Shown here piece after piece: positions 1-4,577 of a stretch of DNA of 7,700 bases. Location: contig DASSJI010000063.1 of the NCBI GenBank assembly GCA_035691285.1, positions 1-7,700 on the forward strand. Reading direction: 5' to 3'. Position 1 is the stretch's first letter. The number at the start of each line of letters is the position of its first letter. The DNA comes from DATFEN01 sp035691285 (lineage in GTDB: Bacteria > Acidobacteriota > Vicinamibacteria > Fen-336). The translations under genes and the position numbers were made by a program. The notes beneath the pieces are model-generated. The model worked only from the letters and a program-made list of their open reading frames with translations. It ran no database searches and had not been told where the DNA came from.

Positions 1-44
1 AATGGTCTTCAAGCGCCGTGTCTCTTCTACGAGGAGGCGTCCAA
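1..44 (-). other. Start of a second gene cassette (partial)
   Basis: Reading the minus strand away from the attC R' box, the cassette boundary (G|TT) falls between 45 and 44, so bases 44-1 should be the 5' end of the next cassette. No start codon with an open frame can be assigned in these 44 bases, and its own attC would lie outside the window. Confidence 0.5.
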
Positions 45-153
45 CACTCGCTTCAGCTGCGGCGCGGTGCGAGCGATAGCGAGCACGAAGCGGCGCCTCC
101 AAGCTTGCCCGGGCGGCGCTGAGAGCGCCGTCAGGTGCAAGCGGTTGTTCCAC
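39..153 (-). repeat. attC recombination site (59-base-element type), about 115 bp
   Basis: On the minus strand the site reads R'' GTGGAAC (153-147), a 6-nt spacer AACCGC, L'' (140-125), a central region (124-66), L' (65-52), a 6-nt spacer and R' GTTGGAC (45-39). L'' TTGCACCTGACGGCGC pairs with L' GCGCCGCAGCTGAA with one mismatch and two unpaired bases, both in L''. Extrahelical bases in L'' and equal spacers are attC hallmarks, and R' fits the GTTRRRY consensus. The central region contains further foldable DNA, including GGCGCT-GAG-AGCGCC at 115-129. The site follows a small ORF as in a normal cassette. R'' departs from RYYYAAC but matches the start of its own cassette, as expected if it was excised and reinserted. 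Cleavage is predicted between G45 and T44. Confidence 0.8.
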
Positions 154-522
154 GGCGCATGAGAACGAGCGACCACCTGATGACTTGACACGAAGCACTC
201 TAACGGCGGCGGCTCGAAGCGCTGGTGCTGACTCACTGTGCAAGCCAGTAGCGGACCCATGCGAAGGCCCAGTGAAGCCACACAGCGAGAGTACCCGCGA
301 TAGGGATACCCATGATGACTGCGAGCCACTTGATGACGGTTCGCGTGCTGCGAATCAGGGCGCGATTCTCCGCAAGTGCCGCCTGGGCGGCCGCGGCAGT
401 GTCGCGAGAAGAGTCGCGGATGTCCTGAAGGAGCTCCAGAAGCTTCTCGTCGCTACTCGTCATGATGAGGCCACCGTATGCGCATGGGGAGCAGTCGCCG
501 TCGTTCCGTCACGTCCGTGGAA
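45..522 (-). mobile_element. First integron gene cassette, about 478 bp
   Basis: The boundaries are inferred. The 3' limit is the G of the attC R' box at 45. The 5' limit is placed at minus-strand G|TTCCACGG (523-515), whose sequence is the exact reverse complement of CCGTGGAAC at the R'' end of the attC (155-147). In a circular cassette, R' consists of G plus the cassette's own first six bases and should pair with R'', so this 9-bp match is what a true boundary predicts. The cassette carries one ORF (463-233) with a 59-bp leader and about 80 bp between stop codon and attC, ordinary cassette proportions. The attC identification is firm; the exact 5' boundary is less so. Confidence 0.6.
233..463 (-). 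CDS. Cassette-encoded hypothetical protein, 76 aa, single transmembrane segment
   Basis: I do not recognise the family. Residues 4-40 are charged and heptad-like (DEKLLELLQDIRDSSRD, then an Ala-rich stretch), compatible with an amphipathic or coiled-coil helix. Residues about 44-70 form a hydrophobic, Trp-rich transmembrane helix (IKWLAVIMGIPIAGTLAVWL and on), and the protein ends just after it. There is no signal peptidase site or Cys, so a tail-anchored inner-membrane protein is likely. A GGTGG Shine-Dalgarno-like sequence lies 7 nt before the ATG. It is the only convincing ORF in the first cassette and points the same way as the cassette, as expected for cassette genes. Small membrane proteins with a helical cytoplasmic part are frequent among cassette products and include toxin-like and scaffold-like types. 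No function can be assigned. Confidence 0.7.
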   Translation of the reverse strand: MTSSDEKLLELLQDIRDSSRDTAAAAQAALAENRALIRSTRTVIKWLAVIMGIPIAGTLAVWLHWAFAWVRYWLAQ

Positions 523-523
523 C
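517..523 (-). other. Proposed attI x cassette junction (GTTCCAC core)
   Basis: Minus-strand GTTCCAC at 523-517 is about 100 bp past the intI stop codon and is the only GTT in this interval whose flank pairs perfectly with the attC R'' box (9 bp including GG). The bases just upstream on the minus strand, GACTAAAGT, weakly recall the CCTAAAACAAA that precedes the core in attI1. The core itself is not a good GTTRRRY match, so the call rests on complementarity and position. attI sites lack strong structure and are hard to recognise from one sequence. Confidence 0.4.
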
Positions 524-553
524 ACTTTAGTCGAAGGCCCCCTCGCTAACGAC

Positions 554-581
554 ATTATCAGGGCGGTTGGAGTCAGGATAA
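554..581 (-). promoter_or_regulatory. Candidate cassette promoter (Pc)
   Basis: On the minus strand, TTATCC (581-576) and GATAAT (559-554) are separated by 16 nt. The -10 matches the sigma-70 consensus at 5 of 6 positions and the -35 at 3 of 6. It would start transcription near 547, upstream of the proposed cassette junction at 523 and reading into the first cassette, the place a Pc is needed in an inverted integron. The -35 lies in a 10-bp repeat shared with the end of intI. Confidence 0.35.
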
Positions 582-687
582 CGCGGGACGCCGAAAGCGC
601 ACACCCCCTCGGAACTCCATTCGGATCATCTTCCTGGAGGCTTTGAGGAAGGGAACCCGAGGGCGTTAGGCGGCGCTGGATAACGCG
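576..687. repeat. Direct repeat GGATAACGCG (576-585 and 678-687) around the intI 3' end, with an adjacent inverted core-like box
   Basis: The 10-mer occurs twice, 102 bp apart; on the minus strand it reads CGCGTTATCC. Next to the distal copy, minus-strand GCCTAAC (671-665) is the inverse of the classical GTTAGGC core, giving GCGTTA-N12-TAACGC. CCCTCGG (606-612) and CCGAGGG (657-663) form a further inverted repeat between the copies. These may be IntI-binding boxes of attI or a decayed recombination site. The arms are too asymmetric for a functional attC. Confidence 0.35.
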
Positions 688-1756
688 ATTGAACCGGCGG
701 CCTTCTCATGCTGCCTGGGATCGGCAGACCGCGCCCACGATTGTCCGAGGGTGCGTCCGTGGCGAGAACGAAGCCATCGAGAGGACTGCGAACGCCACGC
801 CCGCCTCGGTTCAGCACGTGGGCGTAGATCATGGTCGTGTTGACGTCCACGTGGCCCAGCAGCTCCTGGATCGTTCGAAGGTCGTAGCCCGTCTCCAGGA
901 GGTGGGTCGCGAAGGAGTGTCTCAGAGTGTGGCAGCTGGCCGGCTTGCAGATCCCCGCAGCTCGGACGGCCGCTCGAAACGCGCGTTGGAGGACGGTCTC
1001 GTGCAGGTGATGGCGACGGACCTCGCCGGTGTGGCGGTCCACGTAGGTTCGGGAAGCCGGGAACACCCAGCGCCAAGCCCATTCCCGAGCAGCGGCTGGG
1101 TACTTGCGGGCCAAGCTGTCGGGCAGCTCGACGCCGACCCCGTCGGCAACGTCGCGCAGATGGAGACGCTGAACACGCGCCAGGTGCTGGCGGAGGGGTT
1201 CGCGTAGGCCGGCCGGGAGCATCGTGACACGGTCCTTCTCGCCCTTGCCGGCCCGCACCGTCAGCTCGCCGCGATCGAGGTCGACGTCCTTCACCCGTAG
1301 CCGCGCGCATTCGAGCAAGCGCAGGCCCGAACCGTAGAGGAGGGCCGCCATGAGCAGGATCGTCCCCTGGAGCTGTGCCAGGACGCCGGCCACTTCTTCA
1401 CGGCTCAGGACCAGAGGCACACGAACCGGCTGTTTGGCGCGCACGACCTTTTCGAGTCCGGAGACCTCGCGGCCCAGGACCTCGCGATACAGGAAGAGCA
1501 GGGCGCTGAAAGCTTGGTTCTGTGTCGAGGCGCTGACCCGCCAGCGGGTGGCCAGCGCAGCAAGGAAGGCTGCTACTTCGGCAGAGCCCATCTCGTTGGG
1601 ATGTCGCATGCCGTGGAACCCCAAGTACCGGCGGACCCAGAACACGTAAGCCTTCTCGGTGCGGCGGCTGTAATGCCGGGCTCGAATGGCGATGCGGACG
1701 CGATCGAGAAGCCGGGGCTGAGGGGCGTTGGGCGGCGTCGCCGTCTCAATCGTCAT
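626..1756 (-). CDS. intI: Integron integrase IntI (site-specific tyrosine recombinase), about 376 aa
   Basis: IntI recombines attI and attC sites to insert and excise gene cassettes. Residues 16-105 form the N-terminal SAM-like domain (LLDRVRIAIRARHYSRRTEKAY). The catalytic domain carries Arg146 (GSGLRLLE), Lys174 in the beta-hairpin (GKGEKDR), His276 and Arg279 (CHTLRHSFATHLL), His302 (ELLGH) and nucleophile Tyr311 (TTMIYAHV). The IntI-specific insertion is present at about 211-252 (LPDSLARKYPAAAREWAW, then VRRHHLHE) and separates it from XerC/D. The conserved region ends at GVRSPLD (321-327), as in IntI1, but the frame continues about 49 residues more, a longer tail than IntI1 has. I chose the ATG at 1756 because homology begins shortly after; the frame is open to 1897, but the upstream part looks non-coding. 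No strong ribosome binding site is seen, only GGAG too close to the ATG, inside a CTCCGGAG palindrome. The gene appears intact. Confidence 0.95.
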   Translation of the reverse strand: MTIETATPPNAPQPRLLDRVRIAIRARHYSRRTEKAYVFWVRRYLGFHGMRHPNEMGSAEVAAFLAALATRWRVSASTQNQAFSALLFLYREVLGREVSGLEKVVRAKQPVRVPLVLSREEVAGVLAQLQGTILLMAALLYGSGLRLLECARLRVKDVDLDRGELTVRAGKGEKDRVTMLPAGLREPLRQHLARVQRLHLRDVADGVGVELPDSLARKYPAAAREWAWRWVFPASRTYVDRHTGEVRRHHLHETVLQRAFRAAVRAAGICKPASCHTLRHSFATHLLETGYDLRTIQELLGHVDVNTTMIYAHVLNRGGRGVRSPLDGFVLATDAPSDNRGRGLPIPGSMRRPPVQSRYPAPPNALGFPSSKPPGR

Positions 1757-1968
1757 GGCTCCGGAGGATAGCGGGGCACTTGGACAGGGAAGGTCCGAGG
1801 CCGAGCCCCTCGTCGGCATTGACGGATGCGGGCGGTGGCCGCCCAGTCCCCACGCCCTTGGCTGTAGTGATAGGAGTGGCGAAGGTAAGGCGAACATACG
1901 ATGTGCGGCCGCATGTCTCTACAGGCGGACGATGACGACGAAGCTGCTGACTCGCACGATGTTGGAGT
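1757..1968. other. Intergenic region between tRNA-Cys and intI
   Basis: This 212-bp stretch has no convincing gene; its open frames are an upstream extension of intI and readings through the tRNA. It contains a perfect hairpin GGGCGG-TGG-CCGCCC (1830-1844) without a T-run, so it is not a standard terminator, and a weak minus-strand promoter-like pair TAGAGA-17-TATGTT (1921-1893) that could serve intI. I saw no LexA-type CTGT-N8-ACAG operator, which controls intI in several Proteobacteria. Confidence 0.45.
1893..1921 (-). promoter_or_regulatory. Weak candidate intI promoter
   Basis: TAGAGA (1921-1916) and TATGTT (1898-1893) on the minus strand are spaced by 17 nt and each match sigma-70 consensus at 4 of 6 positions. 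Transcription would start about 130 nt before the chosen intI start, giving a long leader that contains the 1830-1844 hairpin. This is the best pair I found in the interval, but such matches also occur by chance. Confidence 0.25.
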
Positions 1969-2044
1969 TGGAGGCGGCGAGCGGATTTGAACCGCTGAGT
2001 AGAGGTTTTGCAGACCTCCGCCTTGACCACTTGGCTACGCCGCC
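1969..2044 (-). tRNA. tRNA-Cys (anticodon GCA), CCA encoded
   Basis: The minus strand folds into a full cloverleaf. The acceptor stem GGCGGCG/CGCCGCC pairs perfectly (2044-2038 with 1979-1973). The anticodon stem GAGGT/ACCTC encloses loop CTGCAAA with anticodon GCA at 2011-2009, and the T arm contains GGTTCAAATCC. Discriminator base 73 is U (1972), the main Cys identity element, and CCA follows (1971-1969). A good promoter lies just upstream. The tRNA 3' end faces the integron. The cognate synthetase gene cysS ends about 1.1 kb upstream on the same strand. Confidence 0.97.
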
Positions 2045-2062
2045 CCGGCGGGAGCAGTCGCA

Positions 2063-2091
2063 ACTATAGAAGACCGGCCGCATGGGCGCAA
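2063..2091 (-). promoter_or_regulatory. tRNA-Cys promoter
   Basis: Minus strand TTGCGC (2091-2086), 17-nt spacer, TATAGT (2068-2063). The -10 matches at 5 of 6 and the -35 at 4 of 6 positions. The predicted start near 2056 is about 12 nt before the mature tRNA 5' end. Transcription could run on toward intI. Confidence 0.6.
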
Positions 2092-2118
2092 TGGCGGACC
2101 GTTCCGGTGGGCGCTGCC

Positions 2119-2655
2119 CTACTCGAAGGATCCTTCGTCCTCCGCCAGGATCTCGCCCTCGGATTCGGCAAAGTTGGTGGAGGTCCGCGCCTGGCAGCTC
2201 AGGGTGAGCTTGTGGGCGAGGGTCGTGCAACTGAAGCAGCAGCGGTTCGGGAAGCGGCACGGGTAACGGTTGCCGCGGATCCCCACGCCCCACTGCAGGC
2301 CGGGGGGTCGATCCTGGACGGCCCCGAGACAGATCTCGTGCTTCGTGTGGCACTCGATCACGCGGTTGATCGTGCCCCCGTTCTCGAGGCGCCAATAACC
2401 GCGCGCGGGGAACTGGCCGCCATCGGTGAAGTCGAACAGGCGCACCCGCGTGTCGCGATCGTCGGCGCAGGCATCCTCGACGATCCAGCGCTGCGTAGTG
2501 ATGCGCACCGCGGCGGCGTCTGCGTCAGCGCCCGTCTCGGCGCCGGTCACCGAGGGCAGCCGCGCGGCCTCAGGCGTCTCGCCGTCGCCTCCGCAGCTCC
2601 CGACGGCGACGGTCATGGTCAGGGCGAGGAGAACGCCCGGGAACCTGGATCGCAT
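2119..2655 (-). CDS. Putative Cys-rich lipoprotein, 178 aa, unknown function
   Basis: The N-terminus is a lipoprotein signal peptide: MRSR, a hydrophobic stretch FPGVLLALTMTVAV, then the lipobox VGSC with Cys21 as the lipidation site. A flexible linker rich in Gly, Ala, Asp and Glu follows (22-50). The remainder is a small domain with eight further cysteines (63, 102, 109, 133, 139, 140, 143, 154), including a CRFPNRCCFSC cluster (133-143) and ECHTKHEIC (101-109). The even number suggests disulphides in the envelope, although metal binding is possible. There is no CXXCH heme motif. I chose the ATG at 2655 because GGGGGGAG lies just upstream and the signal peptide starts there; the open frame continues back through tRNA-Gly, which cannot be coding. 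It sits between two tRNA genes and may be co-transcribed with tRNA-Gly. I do not recognise the family. Confidence 0.75.
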   Translation of the reverse strand: MRSRFPGVLLALTMTVAVGSCGGDGETPEAARLPSVTGAETGADADAAAVRITTQRWIVEDACADDRDTRVRLFDFTDGGQFPARGYWRLENGGTINRVIECHTKHEICLGAVQDRPPGLQWGVGIRGNRYPCRFPNRCCFSCTTLAHKLTLSCQARTSTNFAESEGEILAEDEGSFE

Positions 2656-2694
2656 ACGCTCCCCCCGATTCGATCGACGCGTGGCTGAGGAGAT

Positions 2695-2769
2695 TGGAGC
2701 GGGAAACGGGATTCGAACCCGCGACTTCGACCTTGGCAAGGTCGCACTCTACCACTGAGCTATTCCCGC
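2695..2769 (-). tRNA. tRNA-Gly (anticodon GCC), CCA encoded
   Basis: The minus strand gives a complete cloverleaf. The acceptor stem GCGGGAA/TTCCCGC pairs perfectly (2769-2763 with 2705-2699). The D arm is AGCTCAGTGGTAGAGT, the anticodon stem CGACC/GGTCG encloses TTGCCAA with anticodon GCC (2737-2735), and the T arm contains GGGTTCGAATCCC. The discriminator is U73 (2698), usual for bacterial tRNA-Gly, followed by CCA (2697-2695). The lipoprotein start codon is 40 bp downstream. Confidence 0.97.
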
Positions 2770-2788
2770 TCGTCCGGGTAGCGCCACG

Positions 2789-2818
2789 ATGGTACTCGGC
2801 CGCTGCCGCTTGCGTCAA
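2789..2818 (-). promoter_or_regulatory. tRNA-Gly promoter overlapping the yraN stop codon
   Basis: Minus strand TTGACG (2818-2813), 18-nt spacer, TACCAT (2794-2789). The -35 matches sigma-70 at 5 of 6 and the -10 at 4 of 6 positions. The -35 includes the TGA stop codon of yraN. Predicted transcription begins near 2782, about 13 nt before the mature tRNA. No terminator separates yraN from the tRNA, so operon read-through is also possible. Confidence 0.5.
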
Positions 2819-3192
2819 CCCTCGCTGGAGAATGCGTCCCGGTCGTGGCGGATCCTCGGAGCGCCACCAGAGCGGTCGATCGAGACCACGTCGAAGCGCA
2901 TCGGCCGCCCCTCGAGTCCGCCGCTCGCCGCGTACAGGCGCGCCGCCAGGACGACGCGGCGCCGCTTGCGAGCGGTCACGGCCTCGAAACCCTCCCCGTG
3001 TGAGGCGTCTCCTCGCTCCTTGACCTCCACGAAGACGGTCACGGACCCGTCGCGCGCGACGATGTCCAGCTCGCCCGCCCGGCAGCGCCAGTTTCGCTCC
3101 ACGATCCGAAAGCCCTGCGCTTCGAGGTGCCGGCAGGCGAGTTCCTCTCCTGCGCGTCCGCGGGACGCGCCCGTCAGCGAGCGCGCCGCCAC
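2815..3192 (-). CDS. yraN: YraN family protein (UPF0102), predicted nuclease-like fold, 125 aa
   Basis: The protein matches the conserved UPF0102 pattern: RGRAGEELACRHLEAQGFRI near the N-terminus, then ERNWRCRAGELDIVARDG and FVEVKER, and RPMRFDVVSID near the C-terminus. Asp43 together with Glu56-x-Lys58 has the layout of a PD-(D/E)xK nuclease core, with Glu17 as the usual additional acidic residue. The molecular function of the family is not firmly established. The length is typical. No ATG exists at the conserved N-terminus. A GTG at 3192 is the best start and overlaps the end of cysS by 19 nt, implying translational coupling; a CTG inside the cysS stop is a less likely alternative. It is the last protein gene of the ribF-rsb-cysS block. 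Confidence 0.9.
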   Translation of the reverse strand: MAARSLTGASRGRAGEELACRHLEAQGFRIVERNWRCRAGELDIVARDGSVTVFVEVKERGDASHGEGFEAVTARKRRRVVLAARLYAASGGLEGRPMRFDVVSIDRSGGAPRIRHDRDAFSSEG

Positions 3193-4577
3193 CGCGTGCC
3201 CTTCGGCGTGTCCTCGAGGGCGATGCCCCGCTTCTCGAGCTCCGCCCGCGCGCGATCGGCGCGCGGGAAGTCCCGCTTCCTGCGCGCCTCCTGGCGCTCG
3301 TCGAAGAGCGCCTGCTCTTCGGGACCCAGGCGATCCTCTCCCTGGGGCATCAGCACCGCGAACACGCGATCCATGGCCTCGAGCTGGGCGCGGACCGCCG
3401 CGGCGCCCTCGCGCGTGATGGCTCCGGCCGCGAGCAGCGCGTTCGCCTCCCCCACCAGGTTGTGCACGGCCGCCAGCGCCTCTGAGGTGTTGAGGTCGGC
3501 GCGCAGCGCCGCGTCGAAGGCCGCCCGCGCCTTCGCGCAGGCCTCGCCGACCGGAGGCGCCACCGGCCCCTCGCCGCTCGCCTCGTCGAGCCGGCGAACG
3601 AGCGAGGCCACTCGCTCCAGGGCCGCCTTCGCGTGGTCGAGCCCCTCGAACGTGAAGTTCAGCTTCTTGCCGTAGTGGGCCTGGCAGAGCAGGTAGCGGA
3701 TCGCCCCGGGAGAGGCGCCGCGTTCCAGGAGGTCGGGGATCGTGAAGAAGTTCCCCTTGCTCTTCGACATCGTCTCGTTGTCCACGAGCAGGTGCTCGAC
3801 GTGCATCCAGTGGCGAACGAATGGCTTGCCCGTTCCGCCTTCGCTCTGGGCGATCTCGTTCTCGTGATGAGGAAAGATGAGGTCCACGCCGCCGCAGTGC
3901 AGGTCGAAGCTCTCGCCCAGGTACTTCATCCCCATCGCCGAGCACTCGAGGTGCCAGCCGGGGCGACCGGGCCCGAAGGGCGCGTCCCACTGCGCCCACT
4001 TCGGCTCGTCGCTCTTGAGCTTCCAGAGGACGAAGTCGCGGGCGTCCTCCTTCTCGTAACGGTCGCTGTCGACGCGGGCGCCGGCCTTGATCCCCGACAC
4101 GTCCAGGCGCGACAGCCGGCCGTAGGCGGGGAAGCTCGCGATGCGGAAGTAGATGCTGCCGTCCGAGGCGTACGTGTGCCCGCGCGCCGTGAGCCTCTGG
4201 ACGAGCTCGATCATCTCGGGCACGTGGTCGGTCGCCCGGGGGAAGTGCTCGGGCCGCTCGAGGCGCAGCGTCGCCATGTCCTCCTCGAAGGCCCGGATCC
4301 AGCCCTCGGTGAAGCCGCGCAAGTCCGTTCCCGCGTCGGCCGCGAACTTGATGATGCGGTCCTCGACGTCGGTCAGGTTCATGACCTCGACCACGCGGTA
4401 GCCCAGGTGCCTGAGGCTGCGGCGCAGGACGTCGGTGGCCACGAACGTCCGGAAGTTGCCGATGTGGGCCCGGTTGTACACGGTGGGCCCGCACACGTAC
4501 ATGCGGACCTCGCCGGGCGTCGCCGTGACGAGGGGCTCGACGAGGCCGCTCAGCGTGTTGTGGAGCTGGATCGTCAT
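3174..4577 (-). CDS. cysS: Cysteinyl-tRNA synthetase, 467 aa
   Basis: This class I aminoacyl-tRNA synthetase charges tRNA-Cys with cysteine in the cytoplasm. The Rossmann catalytic domain starts with MYVCGPTVYNRAHIGNFRT; Cys29 and the HIGH-type HIGN (38-41) are present. The catalytic zinc ligands found in E. coli CysS are conserved: Cys29, Cys212 (HLECSAM), His237 and Glu241 (FPHHENEIAQSE). The KMSKS loop is TMSKS (269-273). The C-terminal helical DALR-type and anticodon-binding regions follow, and the length is close to the usual 460-470. The ATG at 4577 overlaps the stop codon of the upstream phosphatase gene as ATGA, so translation is probably coupled. The tRNA-Cys gene lies downstream on the same strand. 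No regulatory leader is possible within this tight arrangement. Confidence 0.98.
   Translation of the reverse strand: MTIQLHNTLSGLVEPLVTATPGEVRMYVCGPTVYNRAHIGNFRTFVATDVLRRSLRHLGYRVVEVMNLTDVEDRIIKFAADAGTDLRGFTEGWIRAFEEDMATLRLERPEHFPRATDHVPEMIELVQRLTARGHTYASDGSIYFRIASFPAYGRLSRLDVSGIKAGARVDSDRYEKEDARDFVLWKLKSDEPKWAQWDAPFGPGRPGWHLECSAMGMKYLGESFDLHCGGVDLIFPHHENEIAQSEGGTGKPFVRHWMHVEHLLVDNETMSKSKGNFFTIPDLLERGASPGAIRYLLCQAHYGKKLNFTFEGLDHAKAALERVASLVRRLDEASGEGPVAPPVGEACAKARAAFDAALRADLNTSEALAAVHNLVGEANALLAAGAITREGAAAVRAQLEAMDRVFAVLMPQGEDRLGPEEQALFDERQEARRKRDFPRADRARAELEKRGIALEDTPKGTRWRRAR

Larger units (their letters stand above)
1..1756 (-). mobile_element. Chromosomal integron in inverted orientation: intI, proposed attI junction, first cassette, attC, start of a second cassette (truncated by the window)
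   Basis: Seen: an integron-type tyrosine recombinase gene (1756-626), a small ORF on the same strand (463-233) and a folded attC-like site (153-39), followed by 44 bases of what should be the next cassette. Known: integrons capture circular cassettes by IntI-mediated attI x attC recombination; in class 1-3 and Vibrio integrons intI diverges from the array, while a minority, such as Treponema denticola, have intI and array in the same direction. Inferred: the extra bases in the L'' arm and the consensus R' box both place the attC, and so the array, on the minus strand with intI. The array probably continues beyond position 1. Only one attC is visible, so array size is unknown. Confidence 0.8.

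Noticed and set aside
27..329. Minus-strand 100-aa open frame
   Set aside because: Its second half is the translation of the attC itself, and it overlaps the end of the 76-aa ORF in another frame. It is open because of GC-rich, repeated DNA.
185..646. Plus-strand 153-aa open frame across the cassette and intI end
   Set aside because: It has no recognisable domains and biased, incoherent composition. It lies antisense to the better 76-aa ORF and crosses the proposed cassette boundary.
544..671. A second attC between GCCTAAC (671-665) and GTTAGCG (550-544)
   Set aside because: The bases next to the two boxes are not complementary and spacing is asymmetric, so the attC fold is not supported. 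Kept only as possible IntI-binding boxes.
1830..1844. Terminator after tRNA-Cys
   Set aside because: The hairpin GGGCGG-TGG-CCGCCC is perfect but has no T-run on either side and is more than 120 bp from the tRNA, so it cannot be called an intrinsic terminator.
1757..1897. Start of intI at the upstream ATG (1897)
   Set aside because: The additional 47 residues are Pro/Ser-rich without similarity to IntI, and family homology begins just after the ATG at 1756.
2008..2688. Plus-strand 226-aa frame opposite the lipoprotein
   Set aside because: It starts in the tRNA-Cys gene and is antisense to a gene with a good ribosome binding site and lipobox.
3193..4494. Long minus-strand frame extending upstream of yraN (559 aa in total)
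   Set aside because: The upstream portion is the out-of-frame shadow of cysS, with Arg/Pro/Gly-rich low-complexity composition; only the last 125 codons encode YraN.
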